DNA of 64,000 nucleotides from Bdellovibrionales bacterium (GCA_027459485.1 DAIDIG010000004.1:237335-301334); one strand, 5' to 3'. Positions 27,547 through 36,471 are shown, numbered from the stretch's first letter. Notes: generated by a model not told the origin, from the letters alone. Made by a program: numbers and translations.

Positions 27547-28656
27547 ATGGATCAAGCAACCGGCATCCTACAGCGCGCAACGGAATTCAAAAAAAGGCAC
27601 AGCCGTTATATCGCTCCGGCGTTTTTTGTCGGCGGCTTTCTGTTCGACGCCGTAATGTTAGATCGCGTCGATAGTCTCAAAACCATTTTTCAACAAACGA
27701 TCTACCTTCTCGTCATTTTACAAATTTTGAAATTCAAAGCGCTCGAAGAAAGCGGCGCTTGGCAACCTTCAGAGCGAATCGCCAAATATTGGCATTACAA
27801 TTCAGAAGCTCTTAACTTTTTTCTCGGTACGTTACTGAATATCTATACGCTGTTTTATTTCAAAAGCAGCTCACTTGCGACATCGGCCATTTTCATTATA
27901 ATCGCGTTTGGGCTTCTTGTTCTAAACGAAAGCCCGCGCTTTCACGAGCGAAATTTGCAAATTAAGTTCGGGCTTTTTTCGGTCGCAATTTTTTCGTTTC
28001 TTTTCATCATCGTCACTTTGTCGTTTTCGTTCGTCGGCTATTTCCCGTTTCTCGTTTCGATTGCGATCGGGGTCTTTCTGTTTTACTCGCTCTATCGCAC
28101 TCTCGCCTTGCGAATTGAACTCAAGTCCAAATTAAAACACATCATCCTCTTGCCTGTGGGAGTGGTCGCCGCATCTCTCGTGGCTCTTTATTTCTTAAGA
28201 ATTCTCCCACCCATACCGCTATCCGTGCAATACATCGGAATCTTTCATAATGTAGAAAAAGTGAAAACCGGCGGAGAAACCCGTCTCGTCTTGTCGTACG
28301 ACCGGCCGTGGTGGAAGTTTTGGCAACATGGCGATCAAACCTTCACCGCCGAGCCGAATGATCGCATATTTTGCTACGCCCGTATATTTGCCCCGCGAAA
28401 TTTCAAAGACCAAATCATATTTCATTGGCTGGAGCACACGCGTAACGGCTGGCAAACGCAAGATCGAATTCCCGGCACAATCAGCGGCGGGCGCGAGGCG
28501 GGCTTTCGCACATATGTTTATAAAACCCACTTCGACCCCGGCAAATGGCGCGTGCAAATCGAAACGACGGATGGCCGCGAAGTCGGCCGCATTGGTTTTA
28601 CCGTTGAATCTGCAGACGCGAGCACCTCACGAACCTTTCGCACGATGGAGCAGTGA
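27547..28656 (+). CDS. DUF2914-type polytopic membrane protein
   Basis: 369 residues. Roughly seven membrane helices occupy residues 20-225, followed by a soluble domain with PWWKFWQHGDQTF and ending GKWRVQIETTDGREVGRIGF, the hallmark of DUF2914. The C-terminal domain is probably periplasmic. Function unknown. The gene diverges from the esterase. Confidence 0.75.
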   Translation: MDQATGILQRATEFKKRHSRYIAPAFFVGGFLFDAVMLDRVDSLKTIFQQTIYLLVILQILKFKALEESGAWQPSERIAKYWHYNSEALNFFLGTLLNIYTLFYFKSSSLATSAIFIIIAFGLLVLNESPRFHERNLQIKFGLFSVAIFSFLFIIVTLSFSFVGYFPFLVSIAIGVFLFYSLYRTLALRIELKSKLKHIILLPVGVVAASLVALYFLRILPPIPLSVQYIGIFHNVEKVKTGGETRLVLSYDRPWWKFWQHGDQTFTAEPNDRIFCYARIFAPRNFKDQIIFHWLEHTRNGWQTQDRIPGTISGGREAGFRTYVYKTHFDPGKWRVQIETTDGREVGRIGFTVESADASTSRTFRTMEQ

Positions 28657-28661
28657 TCTAT

Positions 28662-29228
28662 CTATTCAACCGTGCGAAAAAATTGGTCGAGCGGTGGCCG
28701 CTCAGCAATTCGCGGAGTCACTTTCGGGTAGCCAATAAAAAGCACCCCAGCGATTTCATGAGTTTCAATTGAAATATCGAGAAGCGAATAGGTTTCAGGC
28801 GAACGCACAAGCCCGCCGGTGCTCCATTTAAGTCCGACGTTTTCACTCCACAAAAAAAGCGCCATATTTTGGATCGCACAGGCCAAAGACGCATAGTCTT
28901 CGCGCGTCTGATCGGAGTAGATTTTGTCGCCGGCCGGTTTTTTCAGGCCGGCTAATATCATTGTTGGCGATTCTAAAATTTTTGCGCGAGCCGCGGCTTG
29001 TGCCACGTCGGTCATTGGCGACTTTGCGGCTTTCAGTTTCACATGCAAATCGGCTAGTTTTTGGCGGCGTGCACCTGCAACTTGAATGAAAAACCACGGC
29101 CATGTCAGATGGTGATTCGGCGCGTGAATAGCCGCGTCGATCGCCGAGCGAAGAATCCCATCCGGTAATTTTTTGTCTGAAAAAGATTGGACCGTGCGCC
29201 GACTTTTTATAAGCTCCAGTGCGTTCAT
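28662..29228 (-). CDS. Nitroreductase-family FMN oxidoreductase
   Basis: 188 residues. RRTVQSFSDKKLP near the N-terminus supplies the FMN phosphate contacts, and APNHHLTWPWFFIQV matches the YdjA-like short nitroreductases. The C-terminus has the VLFIGYPKVTP element. It is a cytoplasmic NAD(P)H-dependent reductase of unknown substrate. It ends five bases from the DUF2914 gene on the opposite strand. Confidence 0.82.
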   Translation of the reverse strand: MNALELIKSRRTVQSFSDKKLPDGILRSAIDAAIHAPNHHLTWPWFFIQVAGARRQKLADLHVKLKAAKSPMTDVAQAAARAKILESPTMILAGLKKPAGDKIYSDQTREDYASLACAIQNMALFLWSENVGLKWSTGGLVRSPETYSLLDISIETHEIAGVLFIGYPKVTPRIAERPPLDQFFRTVE

Positions 29229-29290
29229 GCGACTAAAGACTAGGCGGAACTGGTCTTTTCAGTCAAACAACATCCAGTGACAATGAATGG

Positions 29291-30238
29291 ATGAGGATTT
29301 GTTCGAAATCAGTCTTAGGTCTAATCGGTTTGGCGCTTGTTATATCGGGTTGCATGAATCGCTTATCAAGTTCAAACCAGTCGGCCCGTTCGCCGGTCTT
29401 GCCGGGTAAAACGGCGGCGCCGAACTCAGCATGTTACACTGATCGCTGCCTGCAAGCGGGGCCATCGCGAAATATTGTCGACCCAGCCGACTACAAATAC
29501 CAAGATCCGTCCCAATATCCCGACCCGACGCTGCGATCACAATACATCGCTCCGATTCGTTTTATCGACCTTATGCATGTCGACGGTTCGTTGTCGCTCT
29601 CCACAAATTTTCAAATCGGTGATTTCATGGTTTTCAGTCATGACCGCTATGCGATATTTTCGCCCGAAGTCGCTCACATATTTCAACTCATCCGAAACGA
29701 TCTAGGCGGGCCGATTTGGATTACCAGCGGTTATCGAAGCCCTTTGCACAATGCACAAGTGGGTGGAGTGCCGTGGTCTCGTCATATGTATGGTGACGCG
29801 GTTGATTTTACGACCCCATCCCCCAATTATCCGCTTTTGCAGAATCTCTGTTTAAAATATGATGCGAGCTTCACCTTAATATATACGGACCATATCCACT
29901 GCGATTGGCGTAAGCATCCGCTCAATCCGGCGTTTTACGGTCAGGCACCCATCGGGCCAGCCATCGGCACTCACGCTTTACCGTATTACGGCCCTGCTCC
30001 GATTTCTGCGCGAATCGTAAGTCGACTCGTCAATCACGGGCAGGCAATTGAATTCGGCGTAAACTTACCTACCGAAGAGATTGAGGGTTCGCTCATTTAC
30101 GATTGGCAAGTCACCGCCGCACAAAATACCGTTCAGCTTTTTACGACAAAAACCGCCACCGTACCGGTTTCGGAAGCGCCGTTTAAAATCGAGGTCGTTG
30201 TCGGCGGCTCCATTCATCTAGAAAAAACCTGGCCCTGA
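29291..30238 (+). CDS. Lipoprotein with peptidase M15A-like domain
   Basis: 315 residues. The signal sequence ends in a lipobox (VISGC), so it is a lipoprotein. Residues about 95-215 match the M15_3/D,D-carboxypeptidase-like zinc fold: ITSGYRSPLHNAQVGG, SRHMYGDAVDF (His and Asp ligands) and HIHCDW (third ligand). It probably trims or binds peptidoglycan in the periplasm. The last 90 residues form a beta-rich domain I do not recognise. Confidence 0.78.
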   Translation: MRICSKSVLGLIGLALVISGCMNRLSSSNQSARSPVLPGKTAAPNSACYTDRCLQAGPSRNIVDPADYKYQDPSQYPDPTLRSQYIAPIRFIDLMHVDGSLSLSTNFQIGDFMVFSHDRYAIFSPEVAHIFQLIRNDLGGPIWITSGYRSPLHNAQVGGVPWSRHMYGDAVDFTTPSPNYPLLQNLCLKYDASFTLIYTDHIHCDWRKHPLNPAFYGQAPIGPAIGTHALPYYGPAPISARIVSRLVNHGQAIEFGVNLPTEEIEGSLIYDWQVTAAQNTVQLFTTKTATVPVSEAPFKIEVVVGGSIHLEKTWP

Positions 30239-30267
30239 TGCGCGAACTGATTTAAATTGCTGAAACA

Positions 30268-30699
30268 ATGTTTACGCAACAAAAAGACGGCCGATTTTTA
30301 ATCGTTCTCGATCGCGATCAAGCGGTCATCGAAACCCTAACTAAACTCGCGAGCCAACATGGCATTTTAGGCGGCACGATTACGGGCATCGGCGCACTCA
30401 AAGACCCGGAGCTTGGTTTTTATGAACTCCACAAAAGAGATTACATTCGAAAAACTTTTCGCAATGAAGATTTTGAGTTACTCGCATTGAACGGGAACAT
30501 CAGTTGGCGAGACGGCGCGCCATACATCCATGTGCACACGGCGCTCGGGCGGGCCGATTTCTCGGTTATAGGCGGCCATTTATTTGAGGCGCGGGTCGCG
30601 GTCACGGCTGAAATCTATGTGACAACTTTCGGCATAATGCCCGAGCGAAAATTACAAAGTGACCTAGGTCTACAAACTATAGTCGGTTGCCGGCTGTAA
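30268..30699 (+). CDS. PPC/DUF296-domain protein
   Basis: 143 residues, nearly all one PPC (plant and prokaryote conserved) domain: GGTITGIGALKDPELGFYE, LALNGNISW, PYIHVHTALGR and a GGHLFEA segment with the conserved histidines. These proteins form trimers and some bind DNA. In bacteria the role is mostly unknown. It follows the M15 lipoprotein gene by 29 bases. Confidence 0.75.
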   Translation: MFTQQKDGRFLIVLDRDQAVIETLTKLASQHGILGGTITGIGALKDPELGFYELHKRDYIRKTFRNEDFELLALNGNISWRDGAPYIHVHTALGRADFSVIGGHLFEARVAVTAEIYVTTFGIMPERKLQSDLGLQTIVGCRL

Positions 30700-30883
30700 C
30701 CTATAGCAGATAGGCCTTCGCCGTAGTTCCCCGACCACAAAAAACTTTGCAATTGTTGGCCCCTATGTTACACGATGGGTATGTTCAATGTCCCTGTTCC
30801 GAGAGAGTTCTGCGTCCGCTCCAATCAATGTGAGATAAGTGACCTTCTCTTCTTGTGCCAGGTTACCCTGAGGAGGTTTATCA

Positions 30884-31210
30884 ATGGGTAAAAAGTTATA
30901 TGTAGGGAATCTGCCCTACTCGACCGATGATGCTATTCTTCAAAATTTTTTTGAAGGCGCTGGCCCTGTAGCGTCGGCTCGCGTGATCATTGATCGCGCA
31001 ACCGGTCGTTCAAAAGGCTTCGGCTTCGTCGAAATGAATACCGATGAAGACGCACAAAAAGCCGTATCGCAACTCGATGGCAAAGAAATCGACGGACGCA
31101 AAGTTCGCGTTTCTGAAGCCAAACCCCAAGAGCCCCGTGAAAATCGCGGCTTTGGCGGCGGTGGCGGTGGCGGTCGTGGCTTCGGCGGCGGTCGTAGCAA
31201 TCGTTACTAA
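30884..31210 (+). CDS. Single-RRM glycine-rich RNA-binding protein
   Basis: 108 residues. One RRM domain with RNP2 (LYVGNLPYS) and RNP1 (KGFGFVEM), then a Gly/Arg/Phe tail (GGGGGGGRGFGGG). A very strong GAGGAGG site precedes the ATG. The 180-base upstream region is free of genes and probably serves as promoter and 5' leader. Similar bacterial proteins are often cold-induced RNA chaperones; that is family knowledge, not seen here. Confidence 0.88.
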   Translation: MGKKLYVGNLPYSTDDAILQNFFEGAGPVASARVIIDRATGRSKGFGFVEMNTDEDAQKAVSQLDGKEIDGRKVRVSEAKPQEPRENRGFGGGGGGGRGFGGGRSNRY

Positions 31211-31235
31211 TCCTTAAAAAGAACGGTATCGCTCG

Positions 31236-32153
31236 ATGAAAATTTTAGTATTGGGCGGTACCGGTTTTCTCGGCTCCCATCTCGTTCGAAAACTTCTCTC
31301 ACAAAACCATGACATTTTAATTCTGACTCGAAAGCCGGCTTACGGCCAACGATCGGGCGCATATAAGTTTATACAGTGGCCGATCCAAAACGGCGAAGAT
31401 CTGAACGAAATTCTTAATTGCGAGGTCGCGATTAATTTAGCCGGCGCCTCTATCGCCGACGCGCCTTGGACGAAAAAGCGCAAACAACTCATACTTTCAT
31501 CAAGGGTCGACACCACACGCGAATTGGCGGATCAACTGAGCGCATCGGCACAATTAAAGACATTCATTTCCGCTTCTGCAGTCGGCTTTTACGGCAATCG
31601 TAAAACCGAGGTCTTAACAGAGCAATCGCCTCGCGGTGAAGGGTATTTATCCGACGTTTGCGTGGCGTGGGAGCGAGAAGCCAACGCGCTCTCGGCAAAG
31701 GTAGGCGCTCGAGTTGTGAATTTGAGAACAGGTACCGTACTCGATCGGCACGCCGGTTTTCTACACAAAATGGAACAACTTCAGAAATGGCATTTAGGCG
31801 GCCCGGCCGGCTCCGGCGATGCCTTTGTCAGCTGGATTCACCTACACGACTGGGTTCAATCTGTTTTATTTATCATCGACCATCACGAAGTCACCGGCCC
31901 CGTGAATCTCGTCGCCCCCGAGCCGTTGAGCAATCGTGCCTTCAGCCGCGTTCTTTCTGAATTTTTAAAGAGGCCTCCGCAACTATCGGCGCCCGAATGG
32001 GCGATACGTGCGTTGTTGGGCGAATTGGCGGCGCTTATTTTCGATAGCCAGAATGCACGCCCCAAGAAACTGCTGGACGCTAATTTTAAATTTCAGTTTC
32101 GCTCGCTCGCGAGTGCTTTAACAAATCTCTATCAAGAAAATTTCACTGTTTAA
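31236..32153 (+). CDS. TIGR01777-family NAD-dependent epimerase-like protein
   Basis: 305 residues. The Rossmann motif VLGGTGFLGSHLVRKLL, NLAGASIADAPWTKKRK, ISASAVGFYGN and a C-terminal DUF1731-type segment are those of the YfcH/SulA-like family. Substrate unknown. It follows the RRM gene by 25 bases. Confidence 0.82.
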   Translation: MKILVLGGTGFLGSHLVRKLLSQNHDILILTRKPAYGQRSGAYKFIQWPIQNGEDLNEILNCEVAINLAGASIADAPWTKKRKQLILSSRVDTTRELADQLSASAQLKTFISASAVGFYGNRKTEVLTEQSPRGEGYLSDVCVAWEREANALSAKVGARVVNLRTGTVLDRHAGFLHKMEQLQKWHLGGPAGSGDAFVSWIHLHDWVQSVLFIIDHHEVTGPVNLVAPEPLSNRAFSRVLSEFLKRPPQLSAPEWAIRALLGELAALIFDSQNARPKKLLDANFKFQFRSLASALTNLYQENFTV

Positions 32154-32194
32154 TTTTAGGCTGTGGCACTGCTGTTGCTACGCTAATAAGTGTG

Positions 32195-33049
32195 ATGAAA
32201 AAAGCAGTGTTTATTGCGGAGTTATTCCTCACGCTGTCGTGTGCGTGTTGCTCGCAGCCCGTTATTTTCCACACGATTCAGCATCCCGCCGTCAGCGTTA
32301 AAGCAGCAACGAGTGACAAATCCGCACATGCTGTATCTGATACTGATTCTTATCGTAAATCGATAGCTAGGGTGAACATTGATCAACCCTTCAGTCGAAT
32401 AAGCCGGAGCCACTACCTGTTCGCCCCGACCCCTAACCGTATCGTGTTTATGGTCGATGATTCTGGCTCAACCTTGGGGCGCCGAAACGACCCGGGGGAT
32501 GATCCATCATTCGAGCGTCGAATAGCCGCAGTAAGCGACATAATCAGCGAGTACGATCACATACCTATACTCTATGCCTTCGGTAAATTTGGTGCGGGCC
32601 GGGCACGATTTTATAATTTGTGTTCAAAATGTTTGGGCGGTCGCCGCTTTTTTGGGTCAGCTTTAGAGGCCAAAGCAGCGTTGAATGAATATGTCGAAAG
32701 TAAGCATCTCGGCGGCGACACGCCCTACCTTCCCACCCTCTTTGCGATCGAGAACCTGATCGAACTTGACCCGTCGCCCACCTACGCGGTCGTTTTTATC
32801 TCTGACGGCGAACCGACTGACGTAGAATCAAACAGCGAATTGGATTTAGAGTATGATCTCGCCCATCTCGTGAGGTTGACTTTGGGAGCCGCACCCAACC
32901 GGGGCCACGTCGATTTCAATACCATTTACTTTGGGCCCTTACCCGGCTCGCAGGATGATCACTGGTTCCAGGCGGAAGATTCGGTCACTCGTCTTCAGGC
33001 TATGGCTTCGGCCGGTCACGGCCAGTTTTACGAATTACGCGAAAATTAG
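32195..33049 (+). CDS. Lipoprotein with von Willebrand factor A domain
   Basis: 284 residues from the ATG at 32195 (a GTG lies one codon before). The N-terminus MKKAVFIAELFLTLSCAC looks like a signal peptide with a cysteine lipobox. The VWA domain (about 85-280) has the MIDAS residues DDSGST, a Thr in GGDTPY and an Asp in ISDGEPTD, so it should bind a divalent metal and a protein partner at the cell envelope. No partner gene is evident. Confidence 0.75.
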   Translation: MKKAVFIAELFLTLSCACCSQPVIFHTIQHPAVSVKAATSDKSAHAVSDTDSYRKSIARVNIDQPFSRISRSHYLFAPTPNRIVFMVDDSGSTLGRRNDPGDDPSFERRIAAVSDIISEYDHIPILYAFGKFGAGRARFYNLCSKCLGGRRFFGSALEAKAALNEYVESKHLGGDTPYLPTLFAIENLIELDPSPTYAVVFISDGEPTDVESNSELDLEYDLAHLVRLTLGAAPNRGHVDFNTIYFGPLPGSQDDHWFQAEDSVTRLQAMASAGHGQFYELREN

Positions 33050-33077
33050 GTGGGCGCCGCGAAAACTTCTTTAAACC

Positions 33078-33158
33078 CTAGCGATGAGCGGGAAGGACGC
33101 TAGCAGCGGTCCTTTTTTGACTTTCGCGAGGGGGGAGGGGGAAAGTGCCCATCGCTAG
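33078..33158 (+). terminator. Probable terminator and larger inverted repeat in the gap before ssrA
   Basis: AGGAC and GTCCT flank a short loop at 33093-33113, followed by a T run (CCTTTTTT). A larger exact inverted repeat, CTAGCGATG (33078-33086) and CATCGCTAG (33150-33158), encloses it. The rest of the 413-base gap to ssrA (33050-33462) holds no gene. TAAAAT at 33438-33443 may be the -10 of the tmRNA promoter. Confidence 0.5.
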
Positions 33159-33462
33159 AGCTTAAGAAGTGACTGAACTTACGTACCACCTCAACAAACG
33201 TACCACGTTGCTACCTAAAGCAATTTCTTCGCCAAATGGCTTTGAGATTACGGGCCGATAATTTCGTTTTCGCCGGCCTTATTTTTGAGCATCGGCCAAA
33301 TGTCGTCACCTTGCCGCCCAAATTGTGAACGCGCGAGTTTTTTCAGGCTGTAAATTTAGTTGACAGTCAAAGAGCCGCGCCCCCCTTCCAAGGCATTTGC
33401 TGCCTCAAAGAAAGTGGTTAGTCGTCACGATTTCTGCTAAAATGCGAATGTAAAACCCTTAT

Positions 33463-33812
33463 GGGGGCGTAACGGCTTCGACGTGGGTCGTGAAGCTTAA
33501 GGAGCATGCCGGGGCGATCGGACCTCGTTAAAAAACGGTCAAACTGATAATCGGCAACGATTTTCAACTTGCTGCCTAATTAGGTTCAGCACGCCGACTG
33601 TGGGAGTGGTGGCGGCTCGCAGAAGGCGTCATTTAGTCACCTCGATTATGTACGGCTTCTCTGCGTACACGGTTTAAATTTTTCAGAGGATGGCCTTTTG
33701 TGAGTTTGTTTGTGGACGCGCAACTGGCAACATAAATCACAAACTAAGCATGTAGCTTCGCCTTAATGTGAATCACTCGCGGACCCGGGTTCAACTCCCG
33801 GCGCCTCCACCA
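33463..33812 (+). ncRNA. ssrA: tmRNA
   Basis: The 5' end GGGGGCGTAACGGCTTCGAC and the 3' end with a T-arm (CCGGGTTCAACTCCCGG) and CCTCCACCA pair as a tRNA-like acceptor stem. The tag frame at 33553-33579 reads GNDFQLAA followed by TAA, a short tag ending in the usual LAA-type degron. tmRNA rescues stalled ribosomes. The 3' end is the insertion point of the mobile element and remains complete, so the gene should still work. Confidence 0.93.
33744..33812. other. Left attachment region of the element in the 3' end of ssrA
   Basis: The recombinase frame on the minus strand runs into the antisense of the tmRNA 3' end, giving the terminal residues NWWRRRELNPGPR. Such tails are a familiar mark of recombinases read into an RNA-gene attachment site. 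The crossover must lie in or next to this stretch. I searched to the end of the window for a second copy of the ssrA 3' end (GGCGCCTCCACC) and found none. Confidence 0.6.
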
Positions 33813-35495
33813 ATTTCGACCCCTTGTCAATTCGATAAGGAGATCGAACTCTTTTCTGTAAGAAAATTCGAGACTTCCGCCTTTTAAAATCGGGTTCGAT
33901 AAGACAACTTTGGCAAGTCTCGCCTTGTCGAGCAGATTTGTACCCAACTGCATGAAATCGCGCGACTTTTGCAGGAGTTCTATAACCCTCAGACTCGTAG
34001 TCAAAGTCTCCTGACTTGCTTTGGTATGGGCGACGATCTCAATGTCAATTTCGCCAAGAACTTTTCGCTTTTGATCGACGAAGCAATTGAATTCTTCTTC
34101 GGTCACAGCGCCTTTTTCGACAAGCGTTTTTATATCCTGACAGCGTTTTTCGATGGCTGCCTTTTTCGCTTCAAGCACGGAACTTTGCTCCGCCGAAAAA
34201 ACACTCAATGCGCTTGCCGACGTTTTCACGTTCTCAATAAACGCGGCCGTTGTTTTCGGTGTGAATTTTGAGAATGGCTCGAAAGCTTCAACGACTCTGC
34301 TCAGGATTTCTTCCTGGCGAACGTTGATACGTCGCTCGGGGCAATCATGGCTTGCACAATGGTAATAAATATAAACTTTGCCGCTCGCTTTCTTGTGAAC
34401 CTCTCCGGTAACAGAATTTCCGCAAACGCCGCACTTCATAAAATTCATAAACGGTTTTGCTATTTCATGAGAAAGCGACACTCTGGTACTCTCGGCTCGA
34501 ATCGATTTCACGCGCTGACAGCGATCAAAGAGGTCTTTTGATATAATGGGCGCGTGTTTTTCGTTCCCGGTCATAACGGTCGCACCATTTTTTGTGCGGG
34601 CTCCGTAATAAAACGGATTGCAAATCATTTTTTCGATGCAACGATCAGTAATTGGTTGGAATTCCTTTTTTTTAGAAATCTCGCCACCCACGTCCTCGCG
34701 CACCCGTTTTAATACTACGACGGCTTTGCCTTTAAGAAATTCGGCAAGTGCTTTGTAGGAATAATTCCCGGTGGAATACAATTCGAATGCCTCGGCGATA
34801 TAGCGCGCTACTTTTTCATCAAGTTCAATCTTGGCCCGGCCGTTATCATCGCGCACATTTTTATATCCCACTGGAGCCATACTGTTCCAATAGCCGTCTT
34901 CCCATCTTTGATCCATGCCCTTCTTAATTTCGATTCTCAAGTTGTCGATATAATGCTTGGCCAAAACCACTCCCAGATAAAATCGAAGTTTTTCGCCGGG
35001 CGACGAATCTCGATTCACAACGAGGTTGTCTCGCGTGAAGTGAAAGCAAACGCCGGCTTCAACTAAATCTTCGATCATCACGGCGGCTCGAAGCCCGCGA
35101 CAGGCACGATCAATTTTATCAAAAATCACGTTTCTAATACCGTTCATGGACACGTATTCGAGCATTTCAAAAAACTTTTTTCGATCGAGTTCTTTAGATG
35201 CCGACTCGGTAACCGACCAGCTATTTACGCATTTGAGCCCAAGGCTCTTAATATACTCGGCTGATTTATCTCTTTGTGCTTCAAGCGAATAGCCCTCTCG
35301 TTGTCCTTCCGATGAAACTCGGAAAAACTCAACAGCTAGATTTGGAGCTGCCGCACTCTTTAACAGTTTGAGCACTGGCAAGGTTGGTCGCCGTTCAATT
35401 TTCTTCCGTTCAGTTTTCAGAAGAATTTTTGCGATCTGCGCCCTTTCTTCGTCAGGAAGCTCTTTTGCGTTGTTCAATTGACTGACTCCTTTCAT
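33744..35495 (-). CDS. Large serine recombinase (integrase of the element)
   Basis: 583 residues from the ATG at 35495; a TTG at 35477 with AAGGAG before it is an alternative. The catalytic domain (about residues 50-200) reads EFFRVSSEGQREGYSLEAQ with the nucleophilic Ser, then FDKIDRACRGL. A Recombinase-family domain follows, then a zinc ribbon (KCGVCGNSV and later CASHDCPERR), and a coiled-coil stretch. It integrates and excises by a serine mechanism. Its C-terminus is encoded by antisense ssrA DNA, so the excised circle would encode a different tail. It overlaps the upstream zinc-ribbon gene. Confidence 0.87.
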   Translation of the reverse strand: MKGVSQLNNAKELPDEERAQIAKILLKTERKKIERRPTLPVLKLLKSAAAPNLAVEFFRVSSEGQREGYSLEAQRDKSAEYIKSLGLKCVNSWSVTESASKELDRKKFFEMLEYVSMNGIRNVIFDKIDRACRGLRAAVMIEDLVEAGVCFHFTRDNLVVNRDSSPGEKLRFYLGVVLAKHYIDNLRIEIKKGMDQRWEDGYWNSMAPVGYKNVRDDNGRAKIELDEKVARYIAEAFELYSTGNYSYKALAEFLKGKAVVVLKRVREDVGGEISKKKEFQPITDRCIEKMICNPFYYGARTKNGATVMTGNEKHAPIISKDLFDRCQRVKSIRAESTRVSLSHEIAKPFMNFMKCGVCGNSVTGEVHKKASGKVYIYYHCASHDCPERRINVRQEEILSRVVEAFEPFSKFTPKTTAAFIENVKTSASALSVFSAEQSSVLEAKKAAIEKRCQDIKTLVEKGAVTEEEFNCFVDQKRKVLGEIDIEIVAHTKASQETLTTSLRVIELLQKSRDFMQLGTNLLDKARLAKVVLSNPILKGGSLEFSYRKEFDLLIELTRGRNWWRRRELNPGPRVIHIKAKLHA

Positions 35496-35841
35496 CAACA
35501 AAACTTTTGAGATCGCTCTCAAAATCAGAGAGTTTTCTAATTTCAATATCAATCATCAAATCAATAAATCGTTTCAGGCTCGACAGGTTAGTTGATTTTT
35601 TGCTCCGTAAATATGTAGCTCGCGATTTGTTTCTCTTGCAGCTTTTGCAGACTGTATCCTGGCGTTTTCCCTTCGAATAAAATTCAGACGCCGGAAGACT
35701 TAGTAAGCATGTAGTACAAGATTTTTTAACTATAGTCCGCGTCGCTTCGATCGAATCGGGAGATTTCAACCCATTTTTGGTTGTGATGATAAGGCCCCTA
35801 AAAAATTGTAGGACAATAATCCGCCCCGAGGTGCGAGGCAA
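35452..35841 (-). CDS. Small zinc-ribbon protein upstream of the recombinase
   Basis: 129 residues. A CxxC...CxxC pair, SCTTCLLSLPASEFY and TVCKSCKRNKSRA, forms a zinc ribbon at about residues 40-72, followed by a charged helical tail. Position overlapping the recombinase start suggests a partner, for example a DNA-binding excision accessory factor, but this is inference. Similar ribbons occur in phage HNH proteins; no HNH motif is seen here. The ORF begins inside a strong hairpin, so the true start may be a later codon. Confidence 0.45.
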   Translation of the reverse strand: MPRTSGRIIVLQFFRGLIITTKNGLKSPDSIEATRTIVKKSCTTCLLSLPASEFYSKGKRQDTVCKSCKRNKSRATYLRSKKSTNLSSLKRFIDLMIDIEIRKLSDFESDLKSFVDERSQSIEQRKRAS

Positions 35842-35857
35842 ATACGCCTCGCACCTC
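35828..35857. repeat. Perfect 12-base inverted repeat
   Basis: GAGGTGCGAGGC and GCCTCGCACCTC are exact complements around a six-base loop. It lies between the 35892-36305 gene and the zinc-ribbon/recombinase genes. It could be a terminator of the leftward genes (no T run follows) or a protein-binding site for recombination. Confidence 0.5.
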
Positions 35858-35891
35858 CCGTTTGTTCACAATTAGTCGCCACTGTGAAATG

Positions 35892-36305
35892 TTATACCGA
35901 CGATGGTTCAGTCGATCGCCTTGATCTCGGTTTTCTCACCTTGGATGTTTTAATGAACTCGCTAATTGAGGAGGCGAGCGCCTCGTCCGATTCAGATTTA
36001 TCGATTAGCGAACGTAAATAGGCTCGCTTGTCGAAGAATTTCTTTTCAAGCCAGGAGCGATCGTTCGCAATGTATCGATCGAAGAAACGCTCGATTATCG
36101 CATTTACAAGCTTCGACTCGTTTACCTTAAATTGACTGCCCGATTGCCGAATTCGCGCCACTTCGCTTGTCAGTTGCGAAATCAGGTCATCCGATATCGC
36201 GAGCCGCTTGGGCTCACCAGTGTTGGAAGAACTGTCGCTCACACGCGGGCTCGTTAATTTTATCGCAGTCTGTCGGCGATGATACACTGTTTGATTTTTG
36301 AGCAC
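35892..36305 (-). CDS. Unrecognised basic protein, possible DNA-binding accessory
   Basis: 137 residues, basic at both ends (terminal KVRKPRSRR). The central part, LAISDDLISQLTSEVARIR followed by ESKLVNAIIERFFDRY, resembles a ribbon-helix-helix arrangement of strand and two helices. That would suit a relaxosome accessory or a repressor, but I cannot assign a family. It overlaps the preceding small membrane-protein frame by about 90 bases, so one of the two starts may be wrong. Confidence 0.45.
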   Translation of the reverse strand: MLKNQTVYHRRQTAIKLTSPRVSDSSSNTGEPKRLAISDDLISQLTSEVARIRQSGSQFKVNESKLVNAIIERFFDRYIANDRSWLEKKFFDKRAYLRSLIDKSESDEALASSISEFIKTSKVRKPRSRRSTEPSSV

Positions 36306-36471
36306 TGTTTGTATCTTTGCACTGTGGCAGGTCTAACGCCGGCACTTCATATGGATCTGGATCATAGCACGGGCTGGGTGCAAACTTTCGCAGACAAAAC
36401 ATCAACATTAAAAGGCCCAGCACTAACGAAGTGAACATGAAAAACAACCCCGTCCGATTATATTTATTCAC
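36214..36471 (-). CDS. Small single-pass membrane protein
   Basis: 85 residues with one membrane helix at about 8-28 (GLFFMFTSLVLGLLMLMF) and a short cysteine-containing tail. The GTG start overlaps the stop of the lipoprotein gene (GTGA), suggesting coupling. Its 3' end overlaps the next gene by 92 bases, which weakens the call. Small envelope proteins at this place in conjugation loci are sometimes exclusion proteins; nothing in the sequence proves that. Confidence 0.4.
   Translation of the reverse strand: MNKYNRTGLFFMFTSLVLGLLMLMFCLRKFAPSPCYDPDPYEVPALDLPQCKDTNSAQKSNSVSSPTDCDKINEPACERQFFQHW

Noticed and set aside
30940-31200. Minus-strand Pro-rich ORF (PPPPPPPKPRF)
   Set aside because: It is the antisense of the glycine-rich tail of the RRM protein, produced by composition.
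33744-33830. A separate tRNA gene, suggested by the CCGGGTTCAACTCCCGG arm
   Set aside because: The arm and CCA end pair with the 5' end at 33463 and belong to the tmRNA.
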